Assembly (NCBI RefSeq): GCF_026745355.1
Contig: NC_079205.1
Coordinates: forward strand, 33,285,950-33,349,949
Source: Beta vulgaris subsp. vulgaris
Lineage: Eukaryota; Streptophyta; Magnoliopsida; Caryophyllales; Amaranthaceae
Direction of reading: 5' to 3'
DNA length: 64,000 nt
A program made the translations under genes and the position numbers. Numbering within the stretch: position 1 is the stretch's first letter; the number at the start of each line of letters is the position of its first letter. Below the pieces are notes generated by a model. It was not told the DNA's origin. It saw only the letters and a list, made by a program, of their open reading frames with translations, and searched no databases. Positions 10,058 through 22,543 of the stretch are shown one piece after another.

Positions 10058-13000
10058 TGTAATAGCCCTATTTTTAAGGACGTTTATTTAATGCTAATTA
10101 TAATTATTAAGTTAATTATGTTTGATAATTCTTATTTTACTTGAGTTGTGGAATGTGATTTTTATTTGTCGTGTTGTAATGTATTTATTTATTTAATTAT
10201 ATGAGTTATTATTATTATTATTTTATATTTTGGGTTTGTGCAATTAGTTGAGCGGTGTTTCACAAATTAGAAAAAAAAGAACCAAACTCGGTTCCTTGCC
10301 CCTCTCTTTGTCGGTTTACAAACCGAACCAAATATCCTCCCCCACTGCGTCGTTGTTAGGCCGTTTCAACTCGTTGCAGCTTTGTGTAGTGCTCGTGTTC
10401 TTCCTCTCTGGCCTCTGTTTGCCGTCGTCGGTGCTGCTGTTGTGTTGTTTCGGTGGCTACTGTTGATGGTGGTGTTGCGGTTGCCAATCGTCGCCTCTGT
10501 GCCCTGTTCTCTCTCCTCTGTTCTTGTGTCGTTGTTGCTGCTGCGATTGTGGCGACATTGGCATCGTCTGTTGCTGCTGCACCTCGCGGTCGTGGTGTTG
10601 GTGGTGGAGTTCCCCTCCCTCGACGGTACTAACCTTTGGTCTTCTCTCTGTTTTGATTTTATGACTTTTAGTTTTGGAATTAAATTATCAACTTGATTGT
10701 GGATTGTCGTTGTTGAGTTGTGTTACTAGTGTTGTTATAGAACCATAATTATGAGTTGATAATGTTTGGTAGTTTGTGTTGTGAAATCTGATTCATTTAT
10801 TTTATGTTGCTAATGTTTTTCAGTTTATGGTTTCATTTGGTGAAGTTGTTTATGTAATCAGTTTATAACATAAATTGTAATTGGTATTACTTGTAAGTTA
10901 TTGTGATGAAAGGCTACAATTTTCTTGATTAGTTCACTTTCGAAATCTCGTGTAGTGGTTTTTGTAAAATAGAAATGTCGGTTCTTTCTTAAACTCATTT
11001 CAACTAAGAAAAGCTACTTGAATTCATTCCTTTAAATGGCTATTTATTAGAAATTGTTATTAATGTTATTAATGTTAACGAGGTGAAATCTTAGGATTGG
11101 GTTAAGGAGTTGAAACGCAATGATCCACACATAGAAGACTATTATTAGGAAATGAGAAGGATAATTTATTCGTCTCTTGATTACATAGTTTAATTAAACT
11201 TATGAGATTTCTTAGTTGGTTGAATTTTTTGTATTACTAATTGATGTTAATAAGTTTAGTAGAGACAACATATAAGGATAGTGATTTGTAAATTGTTGGT
11301 GGTAAACATAGATTAGACAAGCTCCTTTTATAGATGATAAATTAAGTTGGTGTAATGTTGGCTTTGAAAAAGATTTATGATTATGAGAGTTCCTTAAATT
11401 AGCTTGGTAAATGTATCTATTAAGTTTAAGTAATATAAACCTTATATTTAGCTAAGTGAATAGTAAGTAATCCTAAGTGAACTACTTCTTCGATGGAGGT
11501 TATCATTTAGATTAATAAAATAGTTTATATTAAGAACAATGAGGAATGATAATTGATATTACTTAATAGTATTGAAGTGAAATCATGTTGTTGATTTTGT
11601 TTATGCGATATATGAAAGGTTTTCTTATGTTGTCGTTGATGGAAGTTCACGAATTGTGGAAAGGTGATATACCTAGTATATATATAAGAATTCTAATTAT
11701 AGCTTATCATTTTGTCAAAGTATGTATTATATTAATGTGGACTGATGTGGTAAGTTTGTGATAAGTATTCTACCTGTAATTAGAATGATGTTCTAGAACT
11801 GGTTGGGTGTAATTCTATAAATAAAAGATTAGTTATATGAAAATCTGACTAGAGTTATCAATGGTTAATCGATTTATTGTATTCGATGGGAATCGTCCTA
11901 GTGTTTGATGAGGAAGGATTATTCGATTAAACTCTAACGCACATAAAGTTAGAATTAGACCTAGTATTTCTAATAATATGGAGTCTATTGGAGTTAGTTT
12001 ATATTAACTAAATATGGATGTGATTATTGAGAATGTGTCCAATAAAGGATTTCAGTTTAATGGTTAGAAATGGAGTAATATAATAAAGTTGGATCATCTT
12101 TTCCGTGTTCATTAAAATGAGTTCGTATAGGAGTTCTCGTAAAGAAGTGAATAAGGGTATTGATTACTTTAAAGAAGCTTTAGTTATTTGATTCAGTTAT
12201 TCTGTAACTAGGAAAGGAGTAGGCTCATCAATGCAGGTGTGAGTAGGTTCCTAAATGAGTTCATTGTCGATCACGTTAATTAGAATTCAGCTAATGGTAT
12301 GACTAGAACCATATTTAGTCATTGAAATCTACCTTTGATTGGTGAACCTCGAGTTATGAAGTTTGAGTTAACTCTCCTTAGTTAATTCTAAGAGAGAGAC
12401 TTATTGTAATTGTTGATGGTGTTTAATAACGGTTATTATCATTATTGAGATGAGTCTACATAGATATCGGTGAAGTGAAAAAGAATATGAACTATCTATA
12501 TGCAAAAGTATGTGATGTGTGAAATCGGGTTAGTAACTCTCGCTAGTTAATTCTAGCTGAGAGACTTATTGTCACTATGGTTGGGTATTTTATAGAATAT
12601 GATTAGTTACTTGTGTGGTAAGTATGTTTTGTAATTGTAATTGAGTTGAATCGAAATGCATAACTATATTGGCCTCGAAATACTAAGCGATTATAACTCT
12701 CTAAGAAGAAGCCTTGCTTGTTGTTCAATGATTGTCAAGGATTACTATAACTATGGAATAGTTCTAAGAATGGCGATTGAGTTATGAACGATAATCGAAA
12801 GAATCTGAAAGGGGAAAGTAGCCTCGTCTGAGTCGACGGATGAGGTGACATGAACAGTGCCCCATGGACTGTGAACCTTGGGGGCCCCACAGGGAAACCT
12901 GCCCATTGCTCTGTGGGGCGATAATCGGGCGATATATCAGGTAATGTGAAACCTGTGGATGGCTGATGAAATCAGCGGAAAATGTACTCCGGACTAGTCG

Positions 13001-14375
13001 CGGTTATTGGCCAAAAGTAAAGCGAATGGTTGGGTGACGACCCCCACTGTCGGAGTGTAAGCTTTGTCTCCTCCGCCGCGTTCTCTTTCCCCCTGATTGA
13101 AAAGAATGTCATCGCAAAGTAGGAAAGTTATATCGATAAGGGATTCCCGATAAGGAATCGTATTGTGGTAAGTTGTTTCGATATTGAATTCCCGATAAGG
13201 AATCATATCAGGTAAGTAATGAATGTTTATTCAGTATATGAATACGAATATTGATAGTGGTTTCCTGATAAGGAGGCATATCTTGGTAAGTGATACCAAT
13301 GTTGGATTCCCGATAAGGAATCATATATTGTTATGTGGATTTCCGATAAGGAATCGTTATAGTGAAAGTTATGATATTTATTGCCCGATAAGAGGTTGTT
13401 TATAGAATATAAGAAAGTGATTGATAGAGTATGAAAACATAAGTTTGGATTTCTGATAAGAAATCAATTAAAGGAAGTAAAGTATATTGCTTATATCAAA
13501 GTTGGTAAACCCAGATTCCTTATAAGGGATCGTGATATGTTGAAAGTTAACTAATTAGTTTCTATATGAGATATGTATCTTACAAGATTGTTTGAAGTAC
13601 GTTGTTGGGTTTGCTGTTATTTGACCGACGATGTAGTATAAAAGGAACAATCAGATAAAGATGTATAAGTATGTTGTCAACATTAGTTGATGTGATGCAT
13701 GTTATGACAATGTGATTATGTTGACTGCTGAGTCGTTTTCAAGTAAAACCACCAAAGCATGTGTTACTCTTATTTACGGGTTTAGTACTCAGCTTTGCTG
13801 ATGTGTGTACATTGTTTTGTCATTTCTGTGGCCTGTCACTTGGTGGGTGGCAGTATCTTAAATGTTTCAGGTTGAAGCCGTGAGTTATTCTTTTGCAAGT
13901 TGAAGCTGATACGAGATGAGCAGTATTATATTGTTATTGAAGTGAGGACGCTCCACTTGTAATAGTTAATCGTTTAATTTCTATAATATATTTTCTTTAT
14001 TTAAGAATCGCTAGCTAAGTGCTCCTGATTCTCTGCTGGTTGTTGCTCCGCGAAAGCGTTGAGATTGTTGAGCTTTGGGATTTGGAAATATTTTATAAAT
14101 TGAAATTGCAACAGGTTCATATTATTTCTCGCTTTAGCGTTGTCCTATTTCAAAGGAAACTCTGCCGGATTTTCTGTAGAAATTCATGGAATAGAGTCTG
14201 AGAATCAGAGCATAGTTATAATAGTTAATTTATTTGAATAGAGTTGGGAATTGAGTTCCATACTCTCCGATATAGTTCGGTGAGTGTGATGGTAATAGTC
14301 CGAGTTACCTCGACTAGAGTCTCTTTCGCTGTGCTTAATCCTTTGTAAGCTGGTCAGGAAATTCGGGCTGTTACA
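10058..14375 (+). repeat. 3' LTR of the Tekay-type non-autonomous element
   Basis: Direct copy of 4946-9495 in the same orientation. It lacks about 222 bp after position 10337, where the 5' LTR carries 5240-5460. Other differences are scattered single-base changes and one- to four-base indels. All hairpin motifs of the 5' copy are present. Confidence 0.92.
13142..13531 (+). repeat. Palindrome array, copy in the 3' LTR
   Basis: Units at 13142, 13186, 13260, 13305, 13338, about 13380, 13448 and 13514 match the 5' array in order. Where the two LTRs differ inside a unit (for example an extra A at 13186, and GATTTC for GATTC at 13338), most of the stem can still pair. Confidence 0.7.
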
Positions 14376-14380
14376 CAACA
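14376..14380. repeat. Target-site duplication, right copy (CAACA)
   Basis: Identical to 4941-4945; lies inside the host gag. Confidence 0.9.
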
Positions 14381-14999
14381 ACTCTAAGAAAAGATAGCAT
14401 GTGCCGTCAAACTTCAACGTGGTGGAGATTTTGGTAGAAAAAACCACTACACCAAGCCATATACAAGGAGGATCAAATCCCTGCAGACGCCTAGTGGTCA
14501 TCAACCTCCAAAATTCATGCAATTTGATGGAAAAGGTAATCCCAAACAACATGTTGCACACTTTGTTGAAACATGTAACAATGCAGGAACCGAAGGCGAC
14601 CTACTTGTGAAGCAATTTGTTCGCACACTCAAAGGTGTGGCATTCGATTGGTACACATACTTAACTCCCGAATCTATCAATGGCTGTTCAAAAATGGAAG
14701 AGACATTCATGAATCACTTCTACAACACTCGTCGTACGATGAGCATGATTGAGTTAGCGTACACCCATCAATTAGAGGACGAACAAGTAATGGACTGTAT
14801 CAGTCAATGGTGAACAATAATCCTTCAGTGCAAAGATCACTTGACTGAAACTTCTGTTATGGATATGTGTATCCAAAGAATGCATTGGAACTTGACGTAC
14901 ATCTTACAAGGAATCAGGCCCAAAACATTCCAGGATTTAGCAACTAGAGCTCATGAAATGGAGCTTGCAATTGTCAATCATGAAGATATGTCTGATTAG
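14376..14999 (+). pseudogene. Ty3/gypsy gag, C-terminal part (interrupted, one stop)
   Basis: Continuation of the gag begun at 4593, after the inserted element and its CAACA duplication. Residues read PPKFMQFDGKGNPKQHVAHF and onward through VRTLKGVAFDWYTYL, the core of the plant Retrotrans_gag domain, ending near LATRAHEMELAI. An in-frame TGA sits at 14811-14813 and the frame ends at TAG 14997. After it, the A-rich Lys-coding stretch to about 15160 has several more breaks. No protease or pol follows, so the element is truncated on this side. The sequence agrees with a long-dead copy. Confidence 0.75.
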
Positions 15000-15789
15000 A
15001 CATCTAAATCGATGGATGATCATGTCTGCAACCTTGTCCAAAAAAAAAAAATTTACAAAGACACAAAATATCCAAAAAGAAGAAAATTACTCCTAAGCAA
15101 GAGTATAGACGGTAGAAATCTAAAAAAAACCTCCTAAGCAAGAGGATAAACTACATGATCAACGCTTATTATCACTTAGATTTATTATCCCAAACACCAT
15201 GCTCAGCTCCAATTGTTAGACAAACGTTGACTGTCTTTTTATGGATTTACATCTTAAGAGAGTATCCATCCGTTGTCCTTCAATGGTTTTTTTGAGGAAA
15301 GAGGTATAAAAACTAATAGTTTTATAATAGGAGAGAGAAAACTATGGGCTGAAATTCTCATGCCTAGTTCTTCCCCATGAGCCACAAGAGAAAGAGGAGC
15401 AAAGAGCATTTCACACCTTTAAGCAATACACGTCGAAAGTGAGGTAGAAATCTGCCAACAAATCCAAGCATCAAAGGGTCTTTATTTTCTCAATCTAATG
15501 GTTGAGATTTATTTTTTGATGTTTTTTTTTACCGTTACACACCTTTTAGCATTGTACCGTTAATATTGTTGCTTTATAATAATTTTTTTTTTAAACAAAG
15601 TCCACAACAACTTTTTTTTTCTTCTATAAATGAAGACCAATATTGATATACTTTCATATACTCCTTTTCCTATTCTTACTTTCATACACTCTTTCTATTC
15701 TAATAATCTACCTATTATTTTTTTCAAATACGGTTATTTGCTTTATAAAAATCTATCCACTCTCCGATGATAATATTATCTCATAAAAA
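15000..15789. other. Unassigned sequence between gag remnant and Harbinger remnant
   Basis: Degenerate A-rich end of the gag region to about 15160, then sequence with no protein similarity I can see. One of the Harbinger termini should lie here, but I could not find a terminal inverted repeat that matches anything downstream of 27944. Confidence 0.4.
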
Positions 15790-15972
15790 ATGGATCTAAA
15801 AAGTGGAAGGAAAAAAACCCCTCAAAATCCAAAAAGGCCACATAATCTCAAACTAATCCAAACTATTCTCAATTGGGTCTCAATTTTGAAATGCAACCCA
15901 ACCCACAAAATTTTTTAGAGTATCAAAATTATGTCATGCATATCTTAGGTTCCCCTAATCAAAACAGCCTAT
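15790..15972 (+). pseudogene. PIF/Harbinger ORF1, N-terminal part
   Basis: Starts at ATG 15790. After an early frameshift it reads an Asn/Gln/Pro-rich stretch (for example MQPNPQNFLEYQNYVMHILG), the low-complexity N terminus usual for plant Harbinger ORF1 proteins. It stops at the left end of the copia LTR. The matching Gln/Pro-rich sequence continues at 25520. Confidence 0.5.
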
Positions 15973-16673
15973 TGTATTCACTATTTTGATGATGACAGCA
16001 AATATCTTAGTTTGATTTAGTTTGTTTTGTTTAGTTCGTTTTATTAGATTTAATTATTTACACTTATTTATATAGTGTAGTTTACGTTTATTATTTTATC
16101 TCACAAATAGCTTGTTTAATAACTTATGGAGAATTGATTATGAGCTTAATCAAAAATTAAGTTATTTAACCTAATTGTGTTTTGACTGATCTTTACATGA
16201 TTATATTATAGACATTAATTTGTGAAAAAATAGAATCCATAATATTATTCGATGTTAGTTATGTAGGCGCAGGAGAAGCGAGTAACACAATCTGATTCGA
16301 AGCAAACGGCTAACTTCCAGCGCTAAAAAGGAGGGATGTTGAAGTAGTTCCTAGATTTTAGGAACCACAACAACCTACCTATCTTGATGCGCGAGATCGT
16401 GGCTGAAGATGTGGAAGTGGTTAAGTGCAACTTCTAACGGCTACAAAGTGGATGAAGTGCAGCTAAATTTTAGCTCCCACTATGTACGTGTGAAGAAGAT
16501 CATGGGGAAATCAACTGTCTGCATATAGTTGTGTTTTAACAAACTTAAGAATGTATGCTTTCAGTTTTTCATGTAATATTATTCAACGAAAGTGTATTCG
16601 TTTCTACTCTTCTTTCATTGTCATTCATTGTAATAGAGATTGGGTTGAGAGAAACAAAAATCTATAATCATTT

Positions 16674-16705
<32 letters not shown>

Positions 16706-17070
16706 AGAGATATAGAAAAGACTTCCAGCGAAGTCAAGAGAGAGAGTCGCTTGTTCAGGGGGAACAAGGTGACTGGGAACAAGTTCCTAGAGGAACTGAG
16801 AAGGTCCAATATTAGGTTGTACAAAAGAGAGTCTTTTGGCCTAGTATATTAAAGAGAATTTGAGTCAAAATCCCTTGTGGTCAAGGTTTTTCTTCATATT
16901 GGGCCTAGGAAGTTTTCCCTGTAAAAATGTTGTGTGCTTATCTCTTTCAAGCTTATGTACTTGTCTCTTTCTTAGTTAAAGATTATTTTATTTTGCAAAA
17001 AGATTGAAAATCTCCCCAACTACAATTCACCCCCTCTTGTAGTTGATCTAGTGTTTGTACTTGACTAACA
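15973..17070 (+). repeat. 5' LTR of the SIRE-type element
   Basis: Matches 24443-25519. Begins TGTATTCACTATTTTGATGA (the right copy begins TGTTGTATTC) and ends TTGACTAACA. It carries about 30 bp near 16288 that the right copy lacks and a GAGAAA simple repeat at about 16676-16712. Confidence 0.9.
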
Positions 17071-17072
17071 AT

Positions 17073-17084
17073 TGGTATCAGAGC
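17073..17084 (+). other. Primer-binding site of the SIRE-type element
   Basis: TGGTATCAGAGC two bases after the LTR end, complementary to plant initiator tRNA-Met; the match continues into CTGATTCC less strictly. Confidence 0.9.
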
Positions 17085-17134
17085 CTGATTCCTCCAAGAA
17101 TCAGTTAACACTGAGGAGCTAGTACCTGGTAATC

Positions 17135-18890
17135 ATGAACACTACGGGAGAAAGATTGGATGAAGGTTACTCAACTCAGCGTCCACCTATGTTCAATGTC
17201 AAGCATTATCCATACTGGAAGAATCGTATGGAAATCTTCATTAAGGCTGAAAAATATTAAATTTGGAGAGTGATAGAAATTGGTGATTTTGAAGTCACAG
17301 AGAAAAATGAAAAAGGCGAGACATCCCCAAACCCTTCAAATATGATAAAGATGACTTCGACAAGATGGAGATGAACAATTTAGCCAAGAAGATTTTCCAT
17401 TGTGGTCTTGGTCCCCATGAACACAATAGAATCATGGGATGCAAAATGGCCAAGCAGATGTGGGAAATTCTGCAGGTTACGCACGAAGGACAAGCAAAGT
17501 CAAAAGATCAAAGATAGATATGCTCATGCACCGGTATGAGTTGTTCCAAATGAAGGCTAAGGAGTCAGTTCATGATATCCTCACTAGCTTCTCCAACATC
17601 ATCAATGAGCTTGACTCCTAGGAAAGGCTATACTCCAGAGGAACAAGTACGGAAAGTACTTAGGAGTCTCCCGCAGGATGACAAATGGATGGCGAAAGTC
17701 ACAGCTCTGCAAGAAACCGACGATTACACCACCTTCAATATTGAACAACTTGTAGGTTCCTTGTTGACTCATGAGCTACATCTGGGAACTCATTAGGCTC
17801 ATCCTAGTAGACCTAAAGCTTTGGCTCTCAAATCGGAAGAATAAGATGATTCAGAAACTGATGATGAGGAAGCAGAATTAATCGTGAAAAAGTTTAAGAA
17901 ATTCTTTAACAAGAATTATAAAGGGAAAAACACGAAAAAGCCTGCAAAGATAAGCTGTCATAAGTGTGGAAATCCTGACCACTTTATAAAGGAATGTCCA
18001 CTTTGGGAAAATGACAAGGGTAAAGGAAAATACAAGGAGAAAGGAAAGGAACAACAATAAACCTTTCTCAAAAGTTGAAATGAGAAGGGCCATGGTTGCT
18101 GCCTGGGGAGAATCAGACTCTGACGAGGAGCAGGAACAACCTGGAGAGGAAATAGCTCATTTGTGTCTCATGGCGAAGACAGATGATGAAGAAGACTTGC
18201 CAAGCAATAAGGTACGCATTAATGTTATTGAAGAAGAGTTAAAAGAACTTTCAAAGAATCAACTTATAAAACTTCTTTTGGAAACTTTGGATGACTACAA
18301 GGCAATCTGCATTAGAGAAGAAAATATGAGAATGCCTTGAAGTCACCAAAGAACATTCAAATTGGTTTAAAACATAAATGCAAATATTGAGGAAAGATTC
18401 TTTGAAGTTTTTGATGAAAACCGACGTATTCAGAAGCTTTTGAAAAGCTAAAAATGAAAATTATTTCTTGAATATGGAGATGACTGAATTGAAAGTATTT
18501 GTCCCTGAAGGAACCAGTTCCCCTATAAATACCAGATCCAATTTCGAAAAATTAAAAAGTTTTAAATGAAAATCTGGTACTTAAAGGGAAATTGGAATCT
18601 TCAAGAACAAAACTTCTTGATCCAGTAAGCTGGATACGAAAGTATAAAAATGAAGGAAGGAATGGATTAGGTTTAAATCACAAGAAGAAAAAAAAAGAAA
18701 AAATATGTTGATCTTCCAAGCAGGAGTATGCTCTTACTGTGGGAACAGTGGTCACTTAGTGTCTGACTGTTCCTCCAGAGAAGAACATATTGAGATGAAC
18801 ACTCGCTTAGTTAAGCAAGTGTGGAAAGTTAAGAAAAACACAAGCCCGACAGAGGAACCCAAGTCAGACTGGGTTCCTACCACTGACTAA
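17135..18890 (+). pseudogene. Ty1/copia gag polyprotein region (SIRE type), two zinc knuckles
   Basis: Gag forms the particle and binds the RNA genome. ATG 17135 opens MNTTGERLDEGYSTQRPPMF and FNVKHYPYWKNRMEIFIKAE, the usual copia gag start in which the Trp of YWKNRM is conserved. An in-frame stop follows at about 17258. Downstream pieces show VLRSLPQDDKWMAKVTALQE, part of the UBN2 gag domain. A CX2CX4HX4C zinc knuckle lies at 17955-17996 (CHKCGNPDHFIKEC) and a second at 18729-18770 (CSYCGNSGHLVSDC). Between them is an acidic stretch around 18100-18340. Several frameshifts separate the pieces, so no functional gag remains. Confidence 0.75.
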
Positions 18891-19365
18891 TTGTTTTGGA
18901 TACAGGCTAAAGTGAGGGGGAACAACCTGTGGTACCTCGATAGCGGTTGTTCTAACACATGACTAGGAGAAAAATAAATTTCTCTCGCTTTCAGCCTATG
19001 ATGGAGGAACTGTGACATTTGGAGACAATCTTACAGGTAATATTGTAGCTGTAGGTAAGGTAGGAAAGTCTAAGTCACATTCCATAGATAATGTATTTTT
19101 GGTCGAGGGTTTAAAACACAATCTACTTAGCATTTCTCAATTTTGTGATAAAGGGAACAATGTGAAGTTTACTGATGAGTGTTGTGTAGTAAGTAATACG
19201 GGAACAGGTACCAAGATTCTAGAAGGAACTAGGAAGGAAAACACTTATGTTGTTGACCTAAACCTGGTTCCTAGGAACAATATAACTTGTTTAAGTGCTA
19301 TCGACAATGAACCACTCTTTGGCATAAAAGTGTGGTCATCAAGTATGACCTTCTCCAGAAACTAA
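18891..19365 (+). pseudogene. Copia aspartic protease
   Basis: The retroviral-type protease cleaves the polyprotein. The active-site motif DSG is intact at 18939-18947 within WYLDSGCSNT. A stop follows almost at once (about 18961), where the usual family motif continues HMTG. The frame then resumes at 19012 with VTFGDNLTGNIVAVGKVGK-like residues and HNLLSISQFCDKG, typical of the end of copia protease and the region before integrase. Confidence 0.7.
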
Positions 19366-20437
19366 GTGGTAAGGACTTAGTTGTTGGTCTACCAACAATC
19401 AAAGCCTCTAACCATGAAGTTTGTGGACCATGTGCGAAAGGTAAACAAGTTAGATCCTCGTTCAAACCAAAGAAGATGGTAAGACACAAAGTCCCTTGAA
19501 TTGATTCAATGGACTTATGTGGCCCTGTTCGAATCCAAAGCAGATCTGGTAAGAGATATGTACTTGTTCTACTTTATGATTTTTCAAGATACACTTGGGT
19601 TATTTTTCTTCATAGCAAAGATGAAACTTTGATGAATTTGTAAACTTTGCTAAAAGAATACAAAGATAAGTGGTTTTAAAATTAAACATTTGCGTTCTGA
19701 TCATGGTAAGGAGTTTGAAAACTCCAATTTGATGAGTTTTGCAGTAATGAAGGACTAGACCACAACTTCTCACTCCAGGACCCACAAAAAATGGTGTGGT
19801 GGAGAGGAAGAATCGTACTTTGGAGGACATGGCAAGACAATGATAATAGCCAGCAATCTTCCGAAGAACTTCTGGGCTGAAGCAGTGAAACACGGCATGC
19901 TATATCATTAATAGAGGTTATGCTGAGACCATTCAGTGAAGACCCCTACAATTCTCAAAGGAAGAAAACCCAATATCTCATACTTTAGAATCTTTGGTGT
20001 AAATGTTTTGTACACAAAATGTAAAGACAATTTAGGAAATTTGATGCTAGAAGTGATGAGGCAGTTTTTATAGGATATGCTTTATATAGTAAAGCATATA
20101 GAGTTTACAACAAAAGAACAATGTGTGTTGAGGAAAGTGTTCATATTATTTTTTATGAAACTAACTCCTGCAGGAACAAGGTCATGAAAATGATTTTGAA
20201 ATTGGACTGACTCGTTCTGAAGAGTTAGTCGATTTCGATGAGGAACTAACACCTGCAGGTACTGACAAAAAGCATATTCCTGAAAATGAGATAAATGTTC
20301 CTGATCCTGTCACTCAGGAGGAACAGGGAACAGAAGAAAATTCATCCAGAAAATGAAACAACTGAAGATCCTCAAGCTGAAGGAGCAGAGACAAGGAGAT
20401 TTGAACCAAGACCTGGAAACACCTGAAATCCCATCCC
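19366..20437 (+). pseudogene. Copia integrase (broken)
   Basis: Integrase inserts the cDNA copy. The zinc region shows CGPCAKGKQVRSSFKPKK after SGKDLVVGLPTIK. The core begins at about 19506 with SMDLCGPVRIQSRSGKRYVL, which holds the first catalytic Asp. The second Asp can be seen at about 19699 in RSDHGKEF, but frameshifts and stops surround it (about 19500, 19640, 19676). The C-terminal part to about 20437 is only partly readable and ends in a Glu-rich linker. Confidence 0.65.
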
Positions 20438-21183
20438 TTGGATTTAATCGTAAGTGATATCGAAAAGGGAACTCAGAAAGATCCTAACTTAAAAATTTTG
20501 TGCTTTCCAAGCCTTTTTATCCTGACAGAACCTCGAGATCACAATGATGCCCTACTGGAGTCTGACTGGATAAATGCCATGCAAGAGGAACTGAATGAGT
20601 TCCAGAGGAACAAGGTCTGGCATCTTGAGACCAAGCCTAAGAACCAAAAGGTAATTGGGTGAAATGGGTCTTCAGAAAAAGCTGGATGAGCATGGAACAG
20701 TCATAAGGAACAAAGCCAGACTCGTAGCTAAAGGGTACAATCAACAAGAAGGTATTGATTTCGATGAAACCTTTGCTCCTGTAGCTAGAATAGAAGCAAT
20801 AAGAATTTTGATTGCCTTTGTTATTCATGGGTTTTAGGTTGTACCAAATGGACGTCAAATGTGCCTTTTTAAATGGGTATTTAATAGAAGACGTCTATGT
20901 GGAACAACCTCCTGGATTGAAAACCCTGATCTTCCTAACCTGTCTATAAGCTAGATAAAGCTCTTTATGGGCTAAGCAAGCTCCTAGATCATGGTATGAA
21001 AGACTCTCAAAATTCTTACTTTCAATGATTTTAAGAGGTAAAGTTGATAGAACCTGTTCCTTAGATCAAAGGAACAGACATTCTAGTATTCAGATTTATG
21101 TGGATGATATAATTTTGGTGCAACTAACGAATCTCTTTGTAAGGAATTTGCTGAGTTAATGCGTAGTGAATTTGAAATGAGCA
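20438..21183 (+). pseudogene. Copia reverse transcriptase (broken)
   Basis: Makes the DNA copy of the element. Readable pieces are WINAMQEELNEFQRNKVWHL, then after a frameshift near 20660 [20 protein letters not shown] and [15 protein letters not shown], then MDVKCAFLNGYLIEDVYVEQ after another break near 20838, and the catalytic YVDD box at about 21099-21110. These are the standard copia blocks in order. At least four frameshifts or stops separate them. Confidence 0.75.
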
Positions 21184-22018
21184 TTGATGGGAGAATTAAA
21201 CTTCTTTCTCGGCTTGCAAATCAAGCAAACTGAAAGAGGAACAATGATCCATCAGCAAAAATATGTGAAGGAGTTATTGAAAAAATATGGGCTGGATCAA
21301 GCAAAAACCAACCATACTCCAATAGGAACAGGAACAAGGTTAGATGAGGATCCAAGTGGTAAGTCCATAGATCAGAAACTCTACAGAGGTATGATTGGAT
21401 CCTTACTTTATCTAACTGCTAGTAGGCCTGATATTTCCTTTAGTGTTGGTTTATGTGCTAGATTCCAATCAAATCCTAAGGAATCTCATTTGACAACAGT
21501 CAAAAGGATCCTTAGATATTTGAAAGGAAGTGATGATCTTTGTTTATTCTATCCTCGAAGTGACATCTTTGATCTAGTTAGCTACTCTGATGCTGACTAT
21601 GCTGGAGACTTGGTGAAATCGAAAAGCACTTCTGGTATTGCCCAGTTCCTAGGAATAGGCTTAGTTTCTTGGAGCTCAAAGAAACAAAACATTGTTGCTC
21701 TTTCAACAGCCGAAGCCGAGTATGTAGCAGCAGCCGCATGTTTTCTCAGGTATTATGGATCAAACAACAGGTACGGACTTTGGCATAAAATTTAAGTGTG
21801 TTCCTATATTTGTGATAATACAGTGCCATATGCATTTCCAAGGATCCAGTTCATCACTCTAGGTCAAGCATATTCACATTCGTCATCATTTCTTAAAAGA
21901 CAATGTAGAAAAGGGTTAGTCAAAGTTGATTTTTGTCCACTGAAAATCAATAGCTGACATCTTGACTAAACCACTCTGGACAGGTTTGAAAAGATTCGCT
22001 TGGAACTAGGTATGATTA
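21184..22018 (+). pseudogene. Copia RNase H region
   Basis: A long readable stretch (about 200 codons, 21184-21795) shows GELNFFLGLQIKQTERGTMI, YRGMIGSLLYLTASRPDISF and YSDADYAGDLVKSKSTSG, then STAEAEYVAAAACF. These are the end of the reverse transcriptase and the copia RNase H with its Asp and Glu residues. After a frameshift near 21760 the end of pol is still visible as IADILTKPL near 21952. The best preserved part of this element. Confidence 0.78.
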
Positions 22019-22543
22019 TAATTGTTTGAATGTACCAATGATATTAATTCCCTAAGAGTCATTTCTCACTAAGTGTGCCCTGCAACTTTCATGAATAAAT
22101 TTCATACACCTAGGGTCAAGTATAAGGACTCACATTTGTCTTTGAATATTACCCTTAGTGCCCGTGCACAAAAATTTGATATGTAAGTGGATTGTACATT
22201 TTGGACAAAGCTTATCACATGCAAGAGTATTTTTTTCTTATTTTCTTTTTCCTAAATTCCTAAATTATCTTTTCTCTTTATCCCTCTTAAATTCTATGCT
22301 TCAATGCGTCAACATGTATTATAGCCCAAATGCAAATTCAGTTAATCTAAGTTAAAAAGAGAAATTTCATTAAATTCTCTCAAAACCCCATAAACCGTTT
22401 CACTAAACCTCTCACCCTTTTATTTACTTTCACACAACTTCATCATTACTTTGTAACCCCAACCCATCACATCACTGTCCCTTCACTTCATCTCTCTACT
22501 TTCACAACTCTCTTCTTCAACCTCTCTCCAAAAACTTTTCACC
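22019..22543. other. Spacer between pol and env-like frame
   Basis: AT-rich, no conserved domain. The end (22370-22540) is rich in CTCTC and CAC and looks like a leader for the downstream frame. Confidence 0.5.

Larger units (their letters stand above)
4946..14375 (+). mobile_element. Non-autonomous LTR retrotransposon with giant LTRs (Tekay/Del-type, LARD-like)
   Basis: The element is bounded by TGTAATAGCCC and GGGCTGTTACA and flanked by a perfect CAACA duplication. Its two LTRs (4550 and 4318 bp) make up about 94 percent of its 9430 bp; the interior is 562 bp and has no gag or pol. A primer-binding site and a purine tract are in the right places, so it keeps the cis signals for reverse transcription and must depend on proteins from another element. 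The ends and the phrase TTTCGAGGATGAAACTTTT just before the 3' LTR resemble the pol end and LTR start of Tekay (Del) chromoviruses, so I infer a deletion derivative of that lineage. The LTRs are nearly identical, which points to recent insertion. Confidence 0.88.
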
